NCBI RefSeq assembly: GCF_041146795.1
Contig: NC_135179.1
Location: forward strand, 15,448,047-15,512,046
Source: Maylandia zebra
Taxonomy: Eukaryota; Chordata; Actinopteri; Cichliformes; Cichlidae
DNA length: 64,000 nucleotides
Reading direction: 5' to 3'
Below are positions 1-23,520 of the stretch, in pieces. The notes beneath the pieces were generated by a model that saw only the letters and a list, made by a program, of their open reading frames with translations, searched no databases and had not been told where the DNA came from. Both the position numbers and the translations under genes were made by a program. Positions within the stretch are counted from its first letter, which is position 1; each line of letters starts with the position of its first letter.

Positions 1-780
1 GCACACACATGCATTATACTGCTGCATGCATGCATGCATGTGAACGTGTAAGCTTTATTTGGAGACAGGAAACATCAGGGCGTGCTCTCACTCTCTTTAC
101 CTCTTTACCTCTTTCTCTCTTTCTTTCACACACACGTACACACACACATACACGGGCATGTAACCGTTATTTAAGGGCGTGGGGACATTCTTGATCATGT
201 GGTTTCAGCGGGTTGCTTTGCAATTGTAAAGTGTGAAAAAAAAAAATCTGGTAGGTCTGGTGTACATGAAGACACAGATGGACTAAATACAAAAGGAAGA
301 GGTTCAAACCAATTAGTTTAAGCCCCACTGAAGCGCTGAGCAAAAGAAAAAAGCTGTCTCTGACTCAGATACGATTACATCGTCATAACTTTGTTCTCCG
401 GGTTCAAAATCAAGGGCCAAGTTCAAACAGAATGCTACTTGTGCATTAAAATCCCCCTTTGTTTCTTCTGTTTTTGTAATTTTCTTTGACACGGCCATCT
501 TCTCTCTGACTCATCCCTCATGTCTCCAGTGTATTGTGGTGAACCGCCGTCAAATTTACTCCACTTTTATGTCCTTTTCCTCTCTCGTATCTCGCTCTCT
601 CCCTCTCTCCATTCCCACTTGCGCTGCATCTGTCTCTCGTTAGCAAAGGTTAACCTCCAGTTCAGTGTAGATACGACTTCAATAATGCATATTTCCCATT
701 AAACATGAATGAGGTGGCTTTTTAAGAAGAAAAAATATTGTAAATTATACAGAGCATGCCAATCTTGTGAGCTGAAATAG
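1..780. other. Non-coding DNA, simple repeats
   Basis: (GCAT)n and (CA)n tracts in the first 160 bases. The rest shows no gene or recognisable repeat. Confidence 0.5.
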
Positions 781-790
781 TTCAATATTT

Positions 791-2124
791 GGACAGCAGG
801 CCCTGATGGCATCCCCGGGCGTGTTCTCAGAGCGTGTTCTGGGGAGCTTGCAGGAGTGCTCACAGACATATTCAATCTGTCCTTGGCCCACGCTGTGGTA
901 CCGGCCTGCTTCAAATCCACCTCCATCGTCCCGATACCCAAAAACTCCAACCCATCTTGCCTCAATGATTACCGCCCAGTAGCACTCACCCCCATCATCA
1001 CTAAGTGCTTAGAGCGACTGGTCCTAGCACACTTCAAATCCTGTCTCCCCCCCACCCTGGACCCCCACCAATTCGCATACCGCCGGAACAGGAGCACAGA
1101 GGATGCAGTCTCCATCGCAATGCACTCTGTCCTCTCACACCTGGACAACAACAACACCTACGCCAGAATGCTGTTTATAGACTTCAGTTCAGCATTCAAT
1201 ACAATCCACCCCTCACAACTCATCAGGAAACTGACAGACCTGGGTATCAGTTCCCTCATCTGCAAATGGTTACTGGACTTCCTGACCAACCGCCCCCAAC
1301 ATGTCCGGCTGGATAACCGCTGCTCATCTACCATCACAATGAACACCGGTGTACCACAAGGCTGTGTGATGAGCCCTTTCCTCTACTCCCTCTTCACCCA
1401 CGACTGCAGACCTGCTGATGGTTCCAACACCATCATTAAGTTTGCAGATGACACCACGGTGATTGGCCTCATCAGTGACAACGATGAGGCCGCCTACAGG
1501 GAGGAGGTGGATCGTCTGGCTGAGTGGTGCGACAGAAACAACCTGCTGCTTAACACCGAGAAGACCAAGGAGCTCATCGTGGACTACAGGAGGAATGCTG
1601 ACCCACATCCACCCATCCACATTAAGGGGACGGCTGTGGAGCGTGTGAGCAGCTTCAAGTTCCTGGGAGTCCACATCTCCGAGGATCTCACCTGGACGAC
1701 CAACTGCTCCAAGCTGGTCAAGAAGGCTCACCAGCGCCTCTTCTTCTTGAGGACTCTGAGGAAGAACCACCTGTCCTCAGACATCCTGGTGAACTTCTAT
1801 CGCTGCACCATCGAGAGCATCCTGACCAACTGTATAACAGTCTGGTACGGGAACTGCTCTGCCTCGGACCGGAAGGCGTTGCAGAGGGTCGTGAAAACTG
1901 CCCAGCGCATCGCCGGAGCACCACTTCCTGCCATAAAAGACATCTACAGGAAGCGGTGTCTGAAAAGGGCTGGGAAAATCATCAAAGACCCCAGTCACCC
2001 ATCACATGGACTCTTCACCCTCCTGCCCTCTGGGAGGCGCCACAGGAGCCTCCGGACTAAGACCACCAGGTACCGGAACAGCTTCTTCCCCACAGCTGTC
2101 AGACTCCTGAACTCTGCCTCCTGA
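791..2124 (+). pseudogene. LINE ORF2 fragment: reverse transcriptase without endonuclease
   Basis: About 444 codons without a stop or frameshift, covering the RT palm and fingers and the C-terminal part of a LINE ORF2. It is not a host gene. It lacks an initiator region and the apurinic endonuclease that would precede it in a full element. The intact reading frame suggests a fairly recent insertion. Confidence 0.85.
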
Positions 2125-2722
2125 CATCTGACCCACGTTAAACTCATGGACTGAACATACACACACCCACAATGGACAACTGTACCCTCAAACACAATAA
2201 TAACATGGACTGAACCACCACTCACAACCACTAGCACTTTATATAGCCTCTGTAGAAACTATCTACACCCTCACTTATCTTAACTGCACTACTGTATAGC
2301 TCTGTGTAAATAATCATTCTGTACATTCGATAATCTTTAATCCTACAACTGTTTACAACTTGCATAGTTCCCATTTCTGTATAGCTGTATATCCCAGATT
2401 CTGTAAAGTTATTTATTTCATATTCTGTATAGTTTTTCATATTTATATCCTGTTCATATCCTGTACATAGCTTGTACTCACTACAGCCTGTACATACTTA
2501 TAGTTATAGAATATTCACAACATACTTCATACCGTGTACATTATAACATACCATAATAGACCCATTTCTGTAATATACTCACATATCTATATTATTGCTA
2601 ATATATATTGTAATATATCTATATCACTAAAGCACTTCTGGATGGATGCAAACTGCATTTCGTTGCCCTGTACCTGTGCATGTGCAATGACAATAAAGTT
2701 GAATTCTAATTCTAATTCTAAA
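791..2722 (+). mobile_element. 5'-truncated non-LTR retrotransposon (CR1/L2-type LINE) with open RT domain
   Basis: From about 791 to 2124 one open frame encodes a LINE reverse transcriptase. Visible motifs are DYRPVALTP, a DFSSAFNTI block, [10 protein letters not shown] and the FADDTTV active site, then a long C-terminal domain ending in LLNSAS and TGA. The frame is open upstream of the first ATG (AGPDGIPG context), so this is the middle of an ORF2 and the endonuclease part is missing. The 3' region is AT-rich and ends at GACAATAAAGTTGAATTCTA followed by short TTCTAA-type repeats, as in CR1/L2-group LINEs. Truncation at the 5' end indicates abortive target-primed reverse transcription. Assignment to L2 versus Rex1 is uncertain. 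Confidence 0.88.
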
Positions 2723-4489
2723 TATGCAGGGAAAATTTGATTTCTTGGCCTTCTGGTGTTTTTAAAAGCAATGGAGAAGACCAGTCATTAACTTCCAGGG
2801 AGCTAATTGTGTGGTTGGTGCTCAAGTTGAAAAGAAATTGAGTAAGAAATCGTGTGTGTCAGCATGTAACAAAAGTCCAAAATGACCTACTCAGTTTGCA
2901 CATGCATGCATAATGTTACAGCAGTGCCATTCTTACTTCAGGTAGTGTTTGTGGTCTACGGGAAAGCCACATTGTGTGTCTTTCTCTTCACACCAGCAGT
3001 TGTGTCATTTTTACCTTATAGATATGCAACAGTTTCCTGTCTTGCTTAATAGCCTGAAATGAATGCGAGTGGAACTGGCATAAGCCTGTGTGTTTATTTA
3101 TCATTGTGCGCAGCCCTCAGTATGTACTATGTGTGTTGTCTCTGGAAGCTGTGGATGGGTACAGCCAATGCACATGCCATAGATGTGGATGATGTGTGTG
3201 TGTGTGCTTGGTGTGTGTTCTCATTTGATGGCTGCCACGCTATCAGTGTTTGTTTGGGGTTAAAAGCCCCTGTCTCTGAGGGTGTTAGCGGGGGTCATCT
3301 AAACCGGATCTGCTGCAGAATCGTTTGAGAGGCAGAAGAATAATCTGTAGCTGGCTTTGTGCTCCCAGATTAAAGTGATGATGTTTTAAACCTTTCTCAC
3401 GGCCACAATATGCCTTTGCTTCCCTCCCTGCTACTCACTGAGTGTGTGTGTGAGACAGCAGATCCACACGGCCGGGTTCAAAAAAAGGACACCTTCCACA
3501 CTATTTATGAAGCGAGGAGCTTTAGCACTTTATCTGAGACGACGCACGCATGTTCTATTCATCTATTAATTTGCCATCAGCGTGGCGTAGCTATAGCGTA
3601 TCTTCTCTACTGTTTGAGGGGAAACAGCTGCTAATCCTAATCCCCTGCATCTCCCCCCACGGGATTCTGTCAAATCACAGACCCTTTAAAAAGCTCTGGC
3701 TTGCTGGTTTCAGGGCTGGTTGAGTAGCTGGCTGACTGGCAGACTCTAAATGAGAGGATGGACCACGCTTAACCCACTCCCGTGACTGACACCCACTAGG
3801 CCTCCAGAAAGTATGTCACTTGTTTGTACATACAAGCACGTAGACACACACACACTCACACTAGAAATTTCCATTGCTCACGGCTCCTCTAGAGGTATCA
3901 TCCAATACGATGAAAATAACTTCCCTCGTAAACACTGGCAGGCGAGTAGTTTACAGGTATGTCAGAACGTTTAAATAAATGCATACCAAGCTGCAACAGA
4001 TTAGAAAAAGGGAACTTTTGGTTTACACAAGATATTTGCCGCTGTAAAAGATGTTCTGAAAAACAACCACCGATACCATCGTCTAAAAGGAAACTGGCTT
4101 TCTGTGTGGTGCTGTGACCACTTTCTTATGTTTATGGCTGTCCTTTTAGCATACATGGACTGGATCATGCTTTGAAGTGTTACTTTTGGCATTTTAAACC
4201 ATATCTGCATGAAATCACAGCTTGGGTAGTAAGGTTCACCGATAATTGACTCTGATATTAAATGGGATGTTATTTTTTTATCTAAAAACGAATTGCACTT
4301 TTAGAAAAATGTATTTATTTTTTTACACAATTGCCCCACTTACCGGTACATGTTTCACATTCCAAGGAAATATTTTTACTAAAGCATCTTGATAATCACT
4401 GAAACTTTTGAGAAAATTTTCTGTGGACTGTGGAGATACAAGTTTAACTTTTTAAATGGCTAGCATCCCGTTACATCTTGTGTAAAACT
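2723..4489. other. Non-coding DNA, nothing recognised
   Basis: Short frames only, with none of coding character. Scattered TG-rich stretches. Confidence 0.5.
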
Positions 4490-4870
4490 AACACAGCATT
4501 TAGAAAAGAACATCATACCAACAGTCAAACATGGTGGTGGTGGTGTCATTGTCTGGGGCTGCTTTGCTGCTTCAGGATCCGGAGGACTAACCATGAATTC
4601 TGCTCACTACCAGAAAATCCTGAAGAGGACTGTCTCTCCATCATTTTGTGCCCTGAAACTTAAGCGCATTTGGGTACTGCAGCAGGACAATGATCCAAAA
4701 CACACCACCAAGTTCACCTCTGAATGACTTTTTTTGGAGTGGCCTAAGTCAAAGTCTTAATAAAAACAATTCAGCAAAGAAAAACACACAAAATTGCTCC
4801 AGGGTGATGTGAATGATGGGGTGGCACGATCAGTTATTGGGTTTAGGAGGCAATTACTTTTTTTAGACAG
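4490..4870 (+). mobile_element. Tc1/mariner transposase remnant
   Basis: In one plus-strand frame the DNA around 4515-4720 encodes a VKHGGGGV.VWGCFAASG-like block and a QQDNDPKHTTK block. These are the conserved catalytic-domain signatures of Tc1-family transposases. The frame is interrupted and both ends are lost. The downstream GGAGGCAATTACTTTTTT is typical of the 3' part of such elements. Confidence 0.7.
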
Positions 4871-4873
4871 GAG

Positions 4874-4880
4874 CAATAAT

Positions 4881-4933
<53 letters not shown>
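4874..4933. repeat. (AAT)n microsatellite followed by a SINE/LINE tail relic
   Basis: About 60 bp of AAT units. The next 75 bp (4936-5010) carry TTTATATATCACATTTCAAA and ACAAAGTGCTTCACAG, the usual 3' end of fish LINE/SINE families in antisense. The microsatellite is therefore probably the tail of a lost element. Confidence 0.65.
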
Positions 4934-4934
<1 letters not shown>

Positions 4935-5010
4935 TGTATTTATATATCACATTTCAAAACACACAGCTACAAAGTGCTTCACAGTTCAAATAAAAGTCAC
5001 ACACTGAAGA

Positions 5011-8000
5011 TAAGTGTACACATTCAAACATACAGACGCACAAACACACACAAGCAGCCATACCATTTTGCCAGTTCGATGGGGAGGATGGAGTGCACAG
5101 AGGAGCCTTTTTTGCTGGAGGAGTCGTGAGACAACTGTTACAGATGGTTAAACTCAGATACACCCATGAAACAACAGCATGTTCTTGGTAAAGAGAAAAA
5201 AGAATTGTATTTGCGTAGAAACTTATTCACCAGAACATTTAACAATAAAGTTTCAAGGAATGTGCAGTCATGTGACGTGACTTTTTGCAGGCCTCTAACT
5301 CTCAGAAGACCCTATTGCTCAAGTAAATGCAAATATTGCCAGTTTTGCCAGTGGGTTCCCTCCCTCTATGCTGTAAATATAAATTGACTGGGGAAACACT
5401 TGGGGGTTAGATGGGGGATGGAGGGTACATACACCACACATGGAGATTTGTTTTTTGCTGTCCGAGTATAGAAAGTATACTTAAGTAAGTTTAACTATCA
5501 TTACATCATCATCACTAGAATTTAATTGATCAAAACTGAAGCACCAACTTCTGTGATGGTCTATACCTCGGATGAAGCTGTAATATTAGTCAGATTATTA
5601 AAAATGCTCCAAAAGGCACACACAGGGAAGAGGTGCAGTTTAATGATTGGAAGTAGTGAAGGTGAGGCTTAGCAGACACTGATTTTACTGATCAGCTGCC
5701 AGTTAATGTGGTCATGCTCCTAGCATAACTAACCAGGTGAATGAGTTATAGCATTTATTTGACCCCACTCAGTATTGTTATAAAGGGGAAAGTTATCCAT
5801 AGATGTGAAAGCTATATTTTCTGGCAGGGTGTAAAAATGCTTTTTAATGCCATGGAGTTGGCCATTTTAACATGGAAGTCTATGGAGACTGACTTTGTAA
5901 ACTGCTACGCTACAGAACCAATGAAGACAAAAATCAAGTGTGGAAGTGGGGGTAACCACTAATTCTGCATCTGTCTTGCAGTGGGACAGTTTGCTGGTTT
6001 TATAATTTGCATCATTAATATCTAATTAAACATTTTTTTAGCAGCCTAATACGCCATTGGCTATCATCTGATGGCCATTGTTGGCACCAACTACTGTTTG
6101 GGGATTTCATTGTAGCCAGTGCATATCCAGAAAATGGATTTAAAAAATCTGGGCCCAGATTTCCTGTTTGGTGCATGCTTACAGTGCAGTTGTTAATGTT
6201 GTCAAAACATAGCTTGAGGTTTTGACACTGTAATAGAGCCAGTGCTCTGCACATGGACTGTTTACCTGTGTGCAGATGAAGCCAGCTGGAAGATGAGTGA
6301 TCACCGTTCGGCAATGGAAACCAGAAAGTTTACGGTCCTTTCACTAAAGATTTAGCATATTCATATACATCTGTGTTTGTAGAGAGTGTGTTTATTATCG
6401 AGAGACCTTTACAAACTATTAGAGCTTGTGGGTGTCAGGGTTTCCACTACATCATTACAACCTGTCAAGATGTACAGTATTTACATACCCCCTCCCCCGC
6501 ATATCTCATGTACCGTGAAGCAGTTTCTCTTCTCTGGAACTCCGAAAGTCTGAACTCTGAAGCACCATTTCCAACTTTCACTCTCCAGCACAAACACTAA
6601 TATCGCTCTTGTCCATCAGCCCTTCTCACATCAGTCATTTCAGATAATGACTCTCAGCTGGGAGAGACACAGAGTGGAGAGACGGTGAGGCTGAGCAAAG
6701 AGTATCAGCAGACGTGCTTGCATCTCCCTCCCTTGTTCTTGGTGTATAAGGATGAGATGGGGATGAGGAGCGTGCGAGTAACTATCAGTTATCAGCGTGA
6801 GGATTAGGGACTGTCATCAGCAGCCATATGCCTCATATTACCCTCCTGATGACACTAGATGGAGAGAGAGAAAAGAGCAAGGATGAGGCTCGGGGGAAGG
6901 ATTGCGCCTGCTCTAAGATTTCAGGGTAAAAGTCAGGTAGAGAACAGAGCCTGTCAAAGTAAAGTTTGATATATGCATATACTCTGGCGTACGAACGCAC
7001 AGTTTCACATGCACAAATTCACACAGATATATGAAGAAGCCCTGCAGCGCGAGCACTTTTCACTGCTGGGTTCCTAAGTGACACACAATGCAAGTTCCTG
7101 TTGCAGGGATTTGTGTGTGTGTGTGTAGCTCATGGTAAAGCTGATACGCTTCCTTTCATGTTTTTTTTCTGCTGCAGGCTATGAATGTTGACTCTCATTC
7201 AGTACACTGGACACATGTGTGCTCTTCATTGATCACAGAAGAAATAAGTATGAGTGTGTGTGTGAGTGTGTATGCATCTTAAGGAAGGGGGAGGGGTCAG
7301 TGGCGACAGCAATACAGTAAGTGTTTCCATGTGCTTCTCTTATTCATGAAGACGCACATAAACAGACACACACACACACACAGGCTAACAAAGCATGCTG
7401 GCACATCCATGTCAACAAAAACTCTCCCTCAGACACACACAGACACACAAGAGCAGGGCTCGTGTGACTCATTAGGTGACTCAGGTCTTGACAGTAAAAA
7501 TTACATCTGAAAACATTTACCGTATATTCATTAACAGCTGGTCCAAACTCATGACGAGAAGCACTTTAATGGATTTCACTGTTTCCTGCTAAGTCGTGCT
7601 GCTCCATACGTTCCTACAGCTACATGTTTCCAAACGTCTCCTTCTTCCTAATTCCACTTCCTCATTCACCATAGTTCCTGTGTGCTATCGGAGGGGCTAT
7701 TTTGGGGCATTCACAAGAAGAAGAAAAAAAGAGAAACCAGGCACAGGATTTGCTGAAAGTGAGACGGCAGAAGTTCACAAACGAGAGAAATAATGACAAA
7801 AAAATATATTGAGTTTTATGGTGTTCGGAAGGCCCTTTCCCTACTTTGAACGAGTAAAAAGGACAATATAGGTTTAATCATATGCTGACGAATGCAGTGT
7901 CTGTTGTGATATTTGTCTTAATCTCCTTTCAAAGAAAAGCTGGATGGGATTCCAGCTTTAATGTGGCGGATTAATTAAAAAAATGGGAGAAGGGAGCCAG

Positions 8001-9210
8001 CTCGAATAATAATCAGAGTGAATGCATAAGTAATCGGAGCAACTTATGTTGTCTTTATCTCATTCGTACCCATTTGCGCGATGTATGTGGGCTTATATTG
8101 TTTACGTGTCATCTCATGAGAAAGAAAAAAATACTTTGATATTGGCACTTACAGGATAGATTTGGGGGAGTTTCGACTCACAGCAGACCACCATGAAGAG
8201 GCAATAAGGATGCAGACAGACCATAGGTGTGAGCATGAGCTTGTGGTCTGGCCTGGGCTCATGTTAGTTTGTTGGAGGCAGTGTGTGACTTTTTCATACT
8301 GCAGTCATTGTGTACATATAAATATACATATATACACACACACATATATGTATATGTGTGTGTGTGTGTATTTGAGATTGTGATGGTCCACACGTGTGAG
8401 TATGTGTATTCTTTCCATAGCCTGTCACTCGTGCTGCTGCTGAGTCTTTGGTAACTTACAGCGCCTGTGTGTGTGTGTGTGTGTGTGTGTGTTTAAGCTT
8501 TTGTTTAATTTCTACTTCCTGTTTTATTCTTGGCCTAATCCAAACGCAACACAGCTGTGCAGTCAGCCAGAGAAAGAGGGCTTGGGGGATGGGTTGCCAG
8601 GTCCTGGTGAGTGCAGCCATGCTCTACAACTGCTACCAACAGATGGAAGGGAAATGGGGTTACCAGCTTGGACTTAACTTCTCTTTGTAGGCCAAACTGA
8701 CCCCCACCCTCCCCTCTGTCATTTCATCATAATACTATGCTTAAATCTCTGTATTTTGGTGTTAGCTTCTTTACCTCCCCCTTTTTTCACAGTAGTTAGA
8801 GGCTTAGACTGTGGAAGGCCATACATGCCACAAAATAAATATAATTAAATGTCAATTAAAAAAAAGAAAGACATAATACACGGTCTTATTGAGTCAATAT
8901 TGTGACAGCCTGAAAAAAACCCAAAAGGTTCATGAACATTTGATGTATAATTCTGATTCAGTATCATCGTTTAGACACATCTCGGTGCAGAAGTATTCAC
9001 CTGGTTGTCATTTTGCAGGTTCTGGGGTCTATCACAAGAGCTCCCAGAGATTTAAGCTGTTTTTTCCCGACTTTTCTCTTTAGGTCCTCCCTGTAACATT
9101 TTTATTCACCATTGTACACCATTTTTATTGGTTAAAATGAGTACTGAAGAGCAAAGTTCACTGAATGAATTCCTTAATTAGTCACTAATTATCTAATCTA
9201 GGAAGTAAAA
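5011..9210. other. Non-coding DNA with a possible MITE fragment
   Basis: At 5,850-5,960 the words GCCATTTTAACATGGAAGTC and TATGGAGACTGAC match a widespread fish short repeat, but its ends are not clear. At 6,600-6,960 a complex, non-repetitive stretch could be conserved regulatory DNA. Otherwise only TG/CA microsatellites. Confidence 0.4.
8463..8492. repeat. (TG)n microsatellite
   Basis: About 14 TG units. A second TA/TG-rich stretch lies at 8320-8370. They create spurious Cys/Val frames. Confidence 0.9.
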
Positions 9211-9794
9211 TATAAATTAGGTACATCTGTTCAACTGCTTGTTATCGCAATAACTAATCAGGGACTCACATGGCAGCAACAGCAGGCAGACATCGTTAAT
9301 ACGACCTGCTGAAGTTTAAACCAAGCATCAGAATGGAGAAGAGAGATGATTTAAGGTGGCATTGTCAGTGACGCCAGCTGTGCTGGTATGAGTATTTTAG
9401 AAACCACTGATCTGCTGGGATTTTCCCACACAACCATCTCTAGATTTTACAGAAAATGGTCCAAAAAAGAGGAAATATTCCGTGAATGGCAGTTCTCTGA
9501 AATGAATGAAAATGCCTTGTTGATTTCAGAGGTCGCAGGGGAACGGGCAGATTGCTTCGAGGTAAAAGGAAGGCACCTGATACAACCAAGGTATGCATAG
9601 GAGCATATCTGAATGCACAGGATGTCAAACTTGGATGGGCTACAGCAGCAGAAGACCACAAAGCTCAAATCATCTCACAGTGATTTCTTGAACATGCCTA
9701 TGGCAAATCTGCACCAACTAGGTGATGCTATCAATACGGACCAAAATCTCTGGAGACTTTTTCCAGCACCTTGTTGAATCTAAGCTATAAAGAG
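9211..9794 (+). mobile_element. Internally deleted Tc1-like transposon
   Basis: Starts with a worn TATAAATTAGGTACATCTG terminus, then the N-terminal transposase region (words for CTGCTGGGATTTTCCCAC, ACAACCATCTCTAG). A short frame at 9388-9600 covers the decayed helix-turn-helix part. After a deletion it resumes with the C-terminal words (TTTCTTGAACATG, CCAGCACCTTGTTGAATCTA). It belongs to the same family as 53,302-53,906. Confidence 0.7.
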
Positions 9795-9798
9795 TTAA

Positions 9799-10158
9799 AG
9801 GTACAGTGTGTAAAGTCTCACAACTAGATCTCAGTAAATTGCAGAGTCAACCGCATTCTCTTTTCTTGCCCTTCACAATTCAAGTGCACAGTGTTTTGAC
9901 ACTGTTAGTGGCCATCAGTGAAACCTTCCTTAAAGTGGATTTAACATCGTTGGAAACTTGAGCCTGAAATTATAGGCTATAATAAAACTATAATAAAATA
10001 AACTACTGCCCACGCCTTACTTTTAATGGATTAATTCTGAGTTTATGAGAACACATCATGTGTTAGAAGATGTAATTATACACTAATCAATGCATATTTA
10101 TGAGTACAGCAATCACTTCTTTCTATCACGTAACCTGAAAAAAATACTTACTGTACCT
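9799..10158. mobile_element. TTAA-flanked MITE (piggyBac-like)
   Basis: AGGTACAGTGTGTAA on the left and TTACTGTACCT on the right are inverted. Both are bordered by TTAA (9795-9798 and 10159-10162), the target of piggyBac-type elements. It is 360 bp with no coding capacity. It sits directly against the right end of the deleted Tc1 copy. Confidence 0.62.
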
Positions 10159-10162
10159 TTAA

Positions 10163-12235
10163 GACAGCTCTAAAGGCAAAATGGGGTTCAACCCAGGATC
10201 TTAACATCAAGCCATTAAGCTACATTTGAGATTAACATCTTTATACTATTAGGATAATATATTCAGTTTAATCAAACAACTTACACACACACACCTTTTA
10301 TCTAAGTAGTAAAAAGATTGTACTTCTATAGATTAAAATCAGTTTTTCTCGGGTATGTGAGACAAATATTTTTTGGGCAGCTGGGATTTCTATTTTCATT
10401 GCAATACTGGAAGTGACCACCTGGAAAAATTAGCACCAAGGTGTACAGATCTCTTAATTATTCTTAATTAATTAGTCTTAGGTTCAGGATAAGCATAAAC
10501 ACATCCATCAATACGGCTAGTTATCCAACTTTGGGAGTCTTTACCAGCTGATTCTAACTGTAACAAACCAACACCTCCGTTTTTCCACATCATATCCGCA
10601 AACGCTGTATCATCTTCCATCTTTGTTCTGCTGGATGTATAATGTACTGTTTAATCCACATGTCGGAAGGAAAATTCACGTTATGCAAAGCAAACATTCC
10701 TCCAAATCTCCTGCTTCTCCATTGGTGCCTCACCTCTTGAGAGATGGTAATGTGGGGGAAATCAAACATTTTTTTCTGAGGAGCCAGCCCTCAAGACATT
10801 CAAATGAGGCAATACATTTCGATTCATATTTCAGGTGCAGTTTCTGGAGTGTTTAAGTGATGAGAGTAGCAATCAGAAGCAAAGAGCTGGACTCTCAAAC
10901 TTGGCTGAAGTCACGGCTCTTGGTTCGCTTCAGTCTTGTGTGCCTGTGGAGAGCTGAGGCATCTCTCTGGTCTCTCAGCCCAGCACAGCACATTCATTAT
11001 TAATCTACCAGAGTCTCTCCCTCCTTCTCGGCTCAGCCAATTACAGTTGGGCCCCTGCGACTGCTGCCTGTCTCATTTGACGCTGCGCTGGTTGGCTTTG
11101 ATGTCTCTATCAACACGAAAGAGCCGGGCACCGAGTCTTAATAGAGCAGAAGGGGATTATGCGACTCCCAGCCCCCGGGGGTGGAACAATTTTTAAAATA
11201 TATGTTTAATTCATACTTTATTTTATTATCAGGAGACTTTGGGCCAAGCTTTAGCCAGGGTCTTGCCACTTTCTGCACTGCTATCACAGCAACATGCTTG
11301 TTAATCCTATTACCCTTTCATTTGGGGAACCACACAAGCCTGCAAGCAGAGCAGGCTCGACTACCAGAGGCCTCGCACACCTCCCTCCTGGGCTGGCAGC
11401 CTTTCCTTCCTCTGCTCATTTCATATGGAGAACGCCTTTATTAACCAGCAGAAGCCACTCCACATGCAGCGCTGATACTCTGGTATGAAGTCGGGCTGCT
11501 TTGGCTCATAAATGTTAATGTTGTTATTAGGGTTCAGAGGTCAGTTTGCTTCTCAGAAAAATCTACTGGTACTTGGCAAAAATGTAAAAACCACGAAAGC
11601 GAGGTTGCACAAACTCCAATCGGCAGCAATGTTTCCAAATATAATCAACCAATTTCTGCTTTTTCTCACCACTACACTGCCATTAGATGCTCGCAGCTCC
11701 CTGGTTCCACTCAGTGTTATTTGTTTAAAGTGGGCTTTTCGCCATCAGTTGAACTTCTAACAACAATCGTTCCATCACTTCCCTAACTCAGGTCCCACTC
11801 GCTATTTGCAGCACTGACCTTTAAAGCAGGAAGTTACTGTTAACACAGCTCCAACGACAACCTGCTTTACAGCATTTTTTTCCCTCCCCCTTCTCACCAG
11901 GGACAGCGCTCTGCACTAAAGTCCCGTCTCACACATGCTAAAAATTTAGATTACAGGGTCTGGGTACCGTCATTTAAAATTACAACTTCATTTGACAGCA
12001 GCGGTGTCAAGTTAGAAGACCGCACTAGCCGCGACGCCCAATGACAAAAATTCACTTTGGAAATTCATTTTCATTCTGCATGATTTTCATTAACGGAAAA
12101 CAGCAGCTCTATTACATAAAGCTGTGATGTAATTTTGTGAGCATGACTCAAAGCAGCGGGAAACCCCACGCAGAAGAATCTCAAAGCTGCTTTCATTATC
12201 AAAAAGAAAAAAAAAAAAAAAAAGACAACATTGCA
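10163..12235. other. Non-coding DNA, candidate conserved non-coding block
   Basis: 10,860-11,470 is complex, GC-moderate and free of repeats, with short frames that do not resemble any protein I know. The rest is ordinary AT-rich DNA ending in a poly-A run near 12,206-12,222. Confidence 0.35.
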
Positions 12236-13127
12236 TACATTTATTAGGGATGGACGCCAATTCTAATACATGCAAATTCACCATTGTCCTTGAAATGTAG
12301 TGTCAACATTATTGCAAACACTTGTCTCCCTGCTGTTTTGTGTATTATATTTTTATTATCTTAGGATAAAAAAAACATTAACAATTACATGGGATGCCTT
12401 GTTCTGCATAATTTAACATATACACAGTGGGAACAGGAATGGCAATGCTTTAGACATCATCACAGCCTCTTTATAACCCCCGCCCACCCCCAACCCACTG
12501 CCCGCATGCAGTTTGCACTGCACAAAGGCCAAAAGTCACGTGAGACAGCCTGCAAAGAGCACAAGAAGCATTCACAGTAAAGGAATATAGGAAGGAGGAG
12601 AGGATGGAGGGTGGGGGAGAGTAAAAGATGAGAGGAGAAGAGAGGGAGTGAAACAAAGTGACTGCAGCACTGGCCTTGGTTTAGACAGGAGAAGAGCAGC
12701 ATAGTCCTCGTATATCATTCTAGCTTCTCCCACACTTCAACTCCCATCTCCTGATTGTGGTACTCTTTCCATTGTCTTTGACACGAAAAAGTTTGTTATA
12801 TATGCATGTATATATGTATATACATATATGTATGTATATATATATAAACACAGTTTTATAGCTACAGCACCTTTTCCCATGGGGCAACAGTGTCAATACC
12901 TCGCACATGGTTCATGGTCGTGCCAGAGAGAGAAAAAAACAAAACAAAACAATATATTGGTCAGGATATTTCATCTTTTTTCCCCCTAAAATTGGCATTT
13001 GACATGATGATATTCTATTGCCGTCTGGGGGAGGGAAGGGACAAAGGTTCTTCTTTTGAGTTTATATTCAAGTTTTCTCCTTTTTTTCTGCTGTATAATT
13101 TCTTCCTTTTTCTTGTTTAAAAAGAGT
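12236..13127 (-). other. pten 3' UTR (probable extent)
   Basis: Follows the pten stop codon. A poly-A signal candidate (AATAAA on the minus strand) lies at about 12,239-12,244. Vertebrate pten 3' UTRs are long, so transcription may continue further left. A TA/GT-rich imperfect repeat lies at 12,800-12,845. Confidence 0.35.

Positions 13128-23520
<10,393 letters not shown>

Noticed and set aside
12460-12702. Leu/Ser/Pro-rich minus-strand frame of 80 codons
   Set aside because: Created by a purine-rich low-complexity tract (12,580-12,650) downstream of pten.
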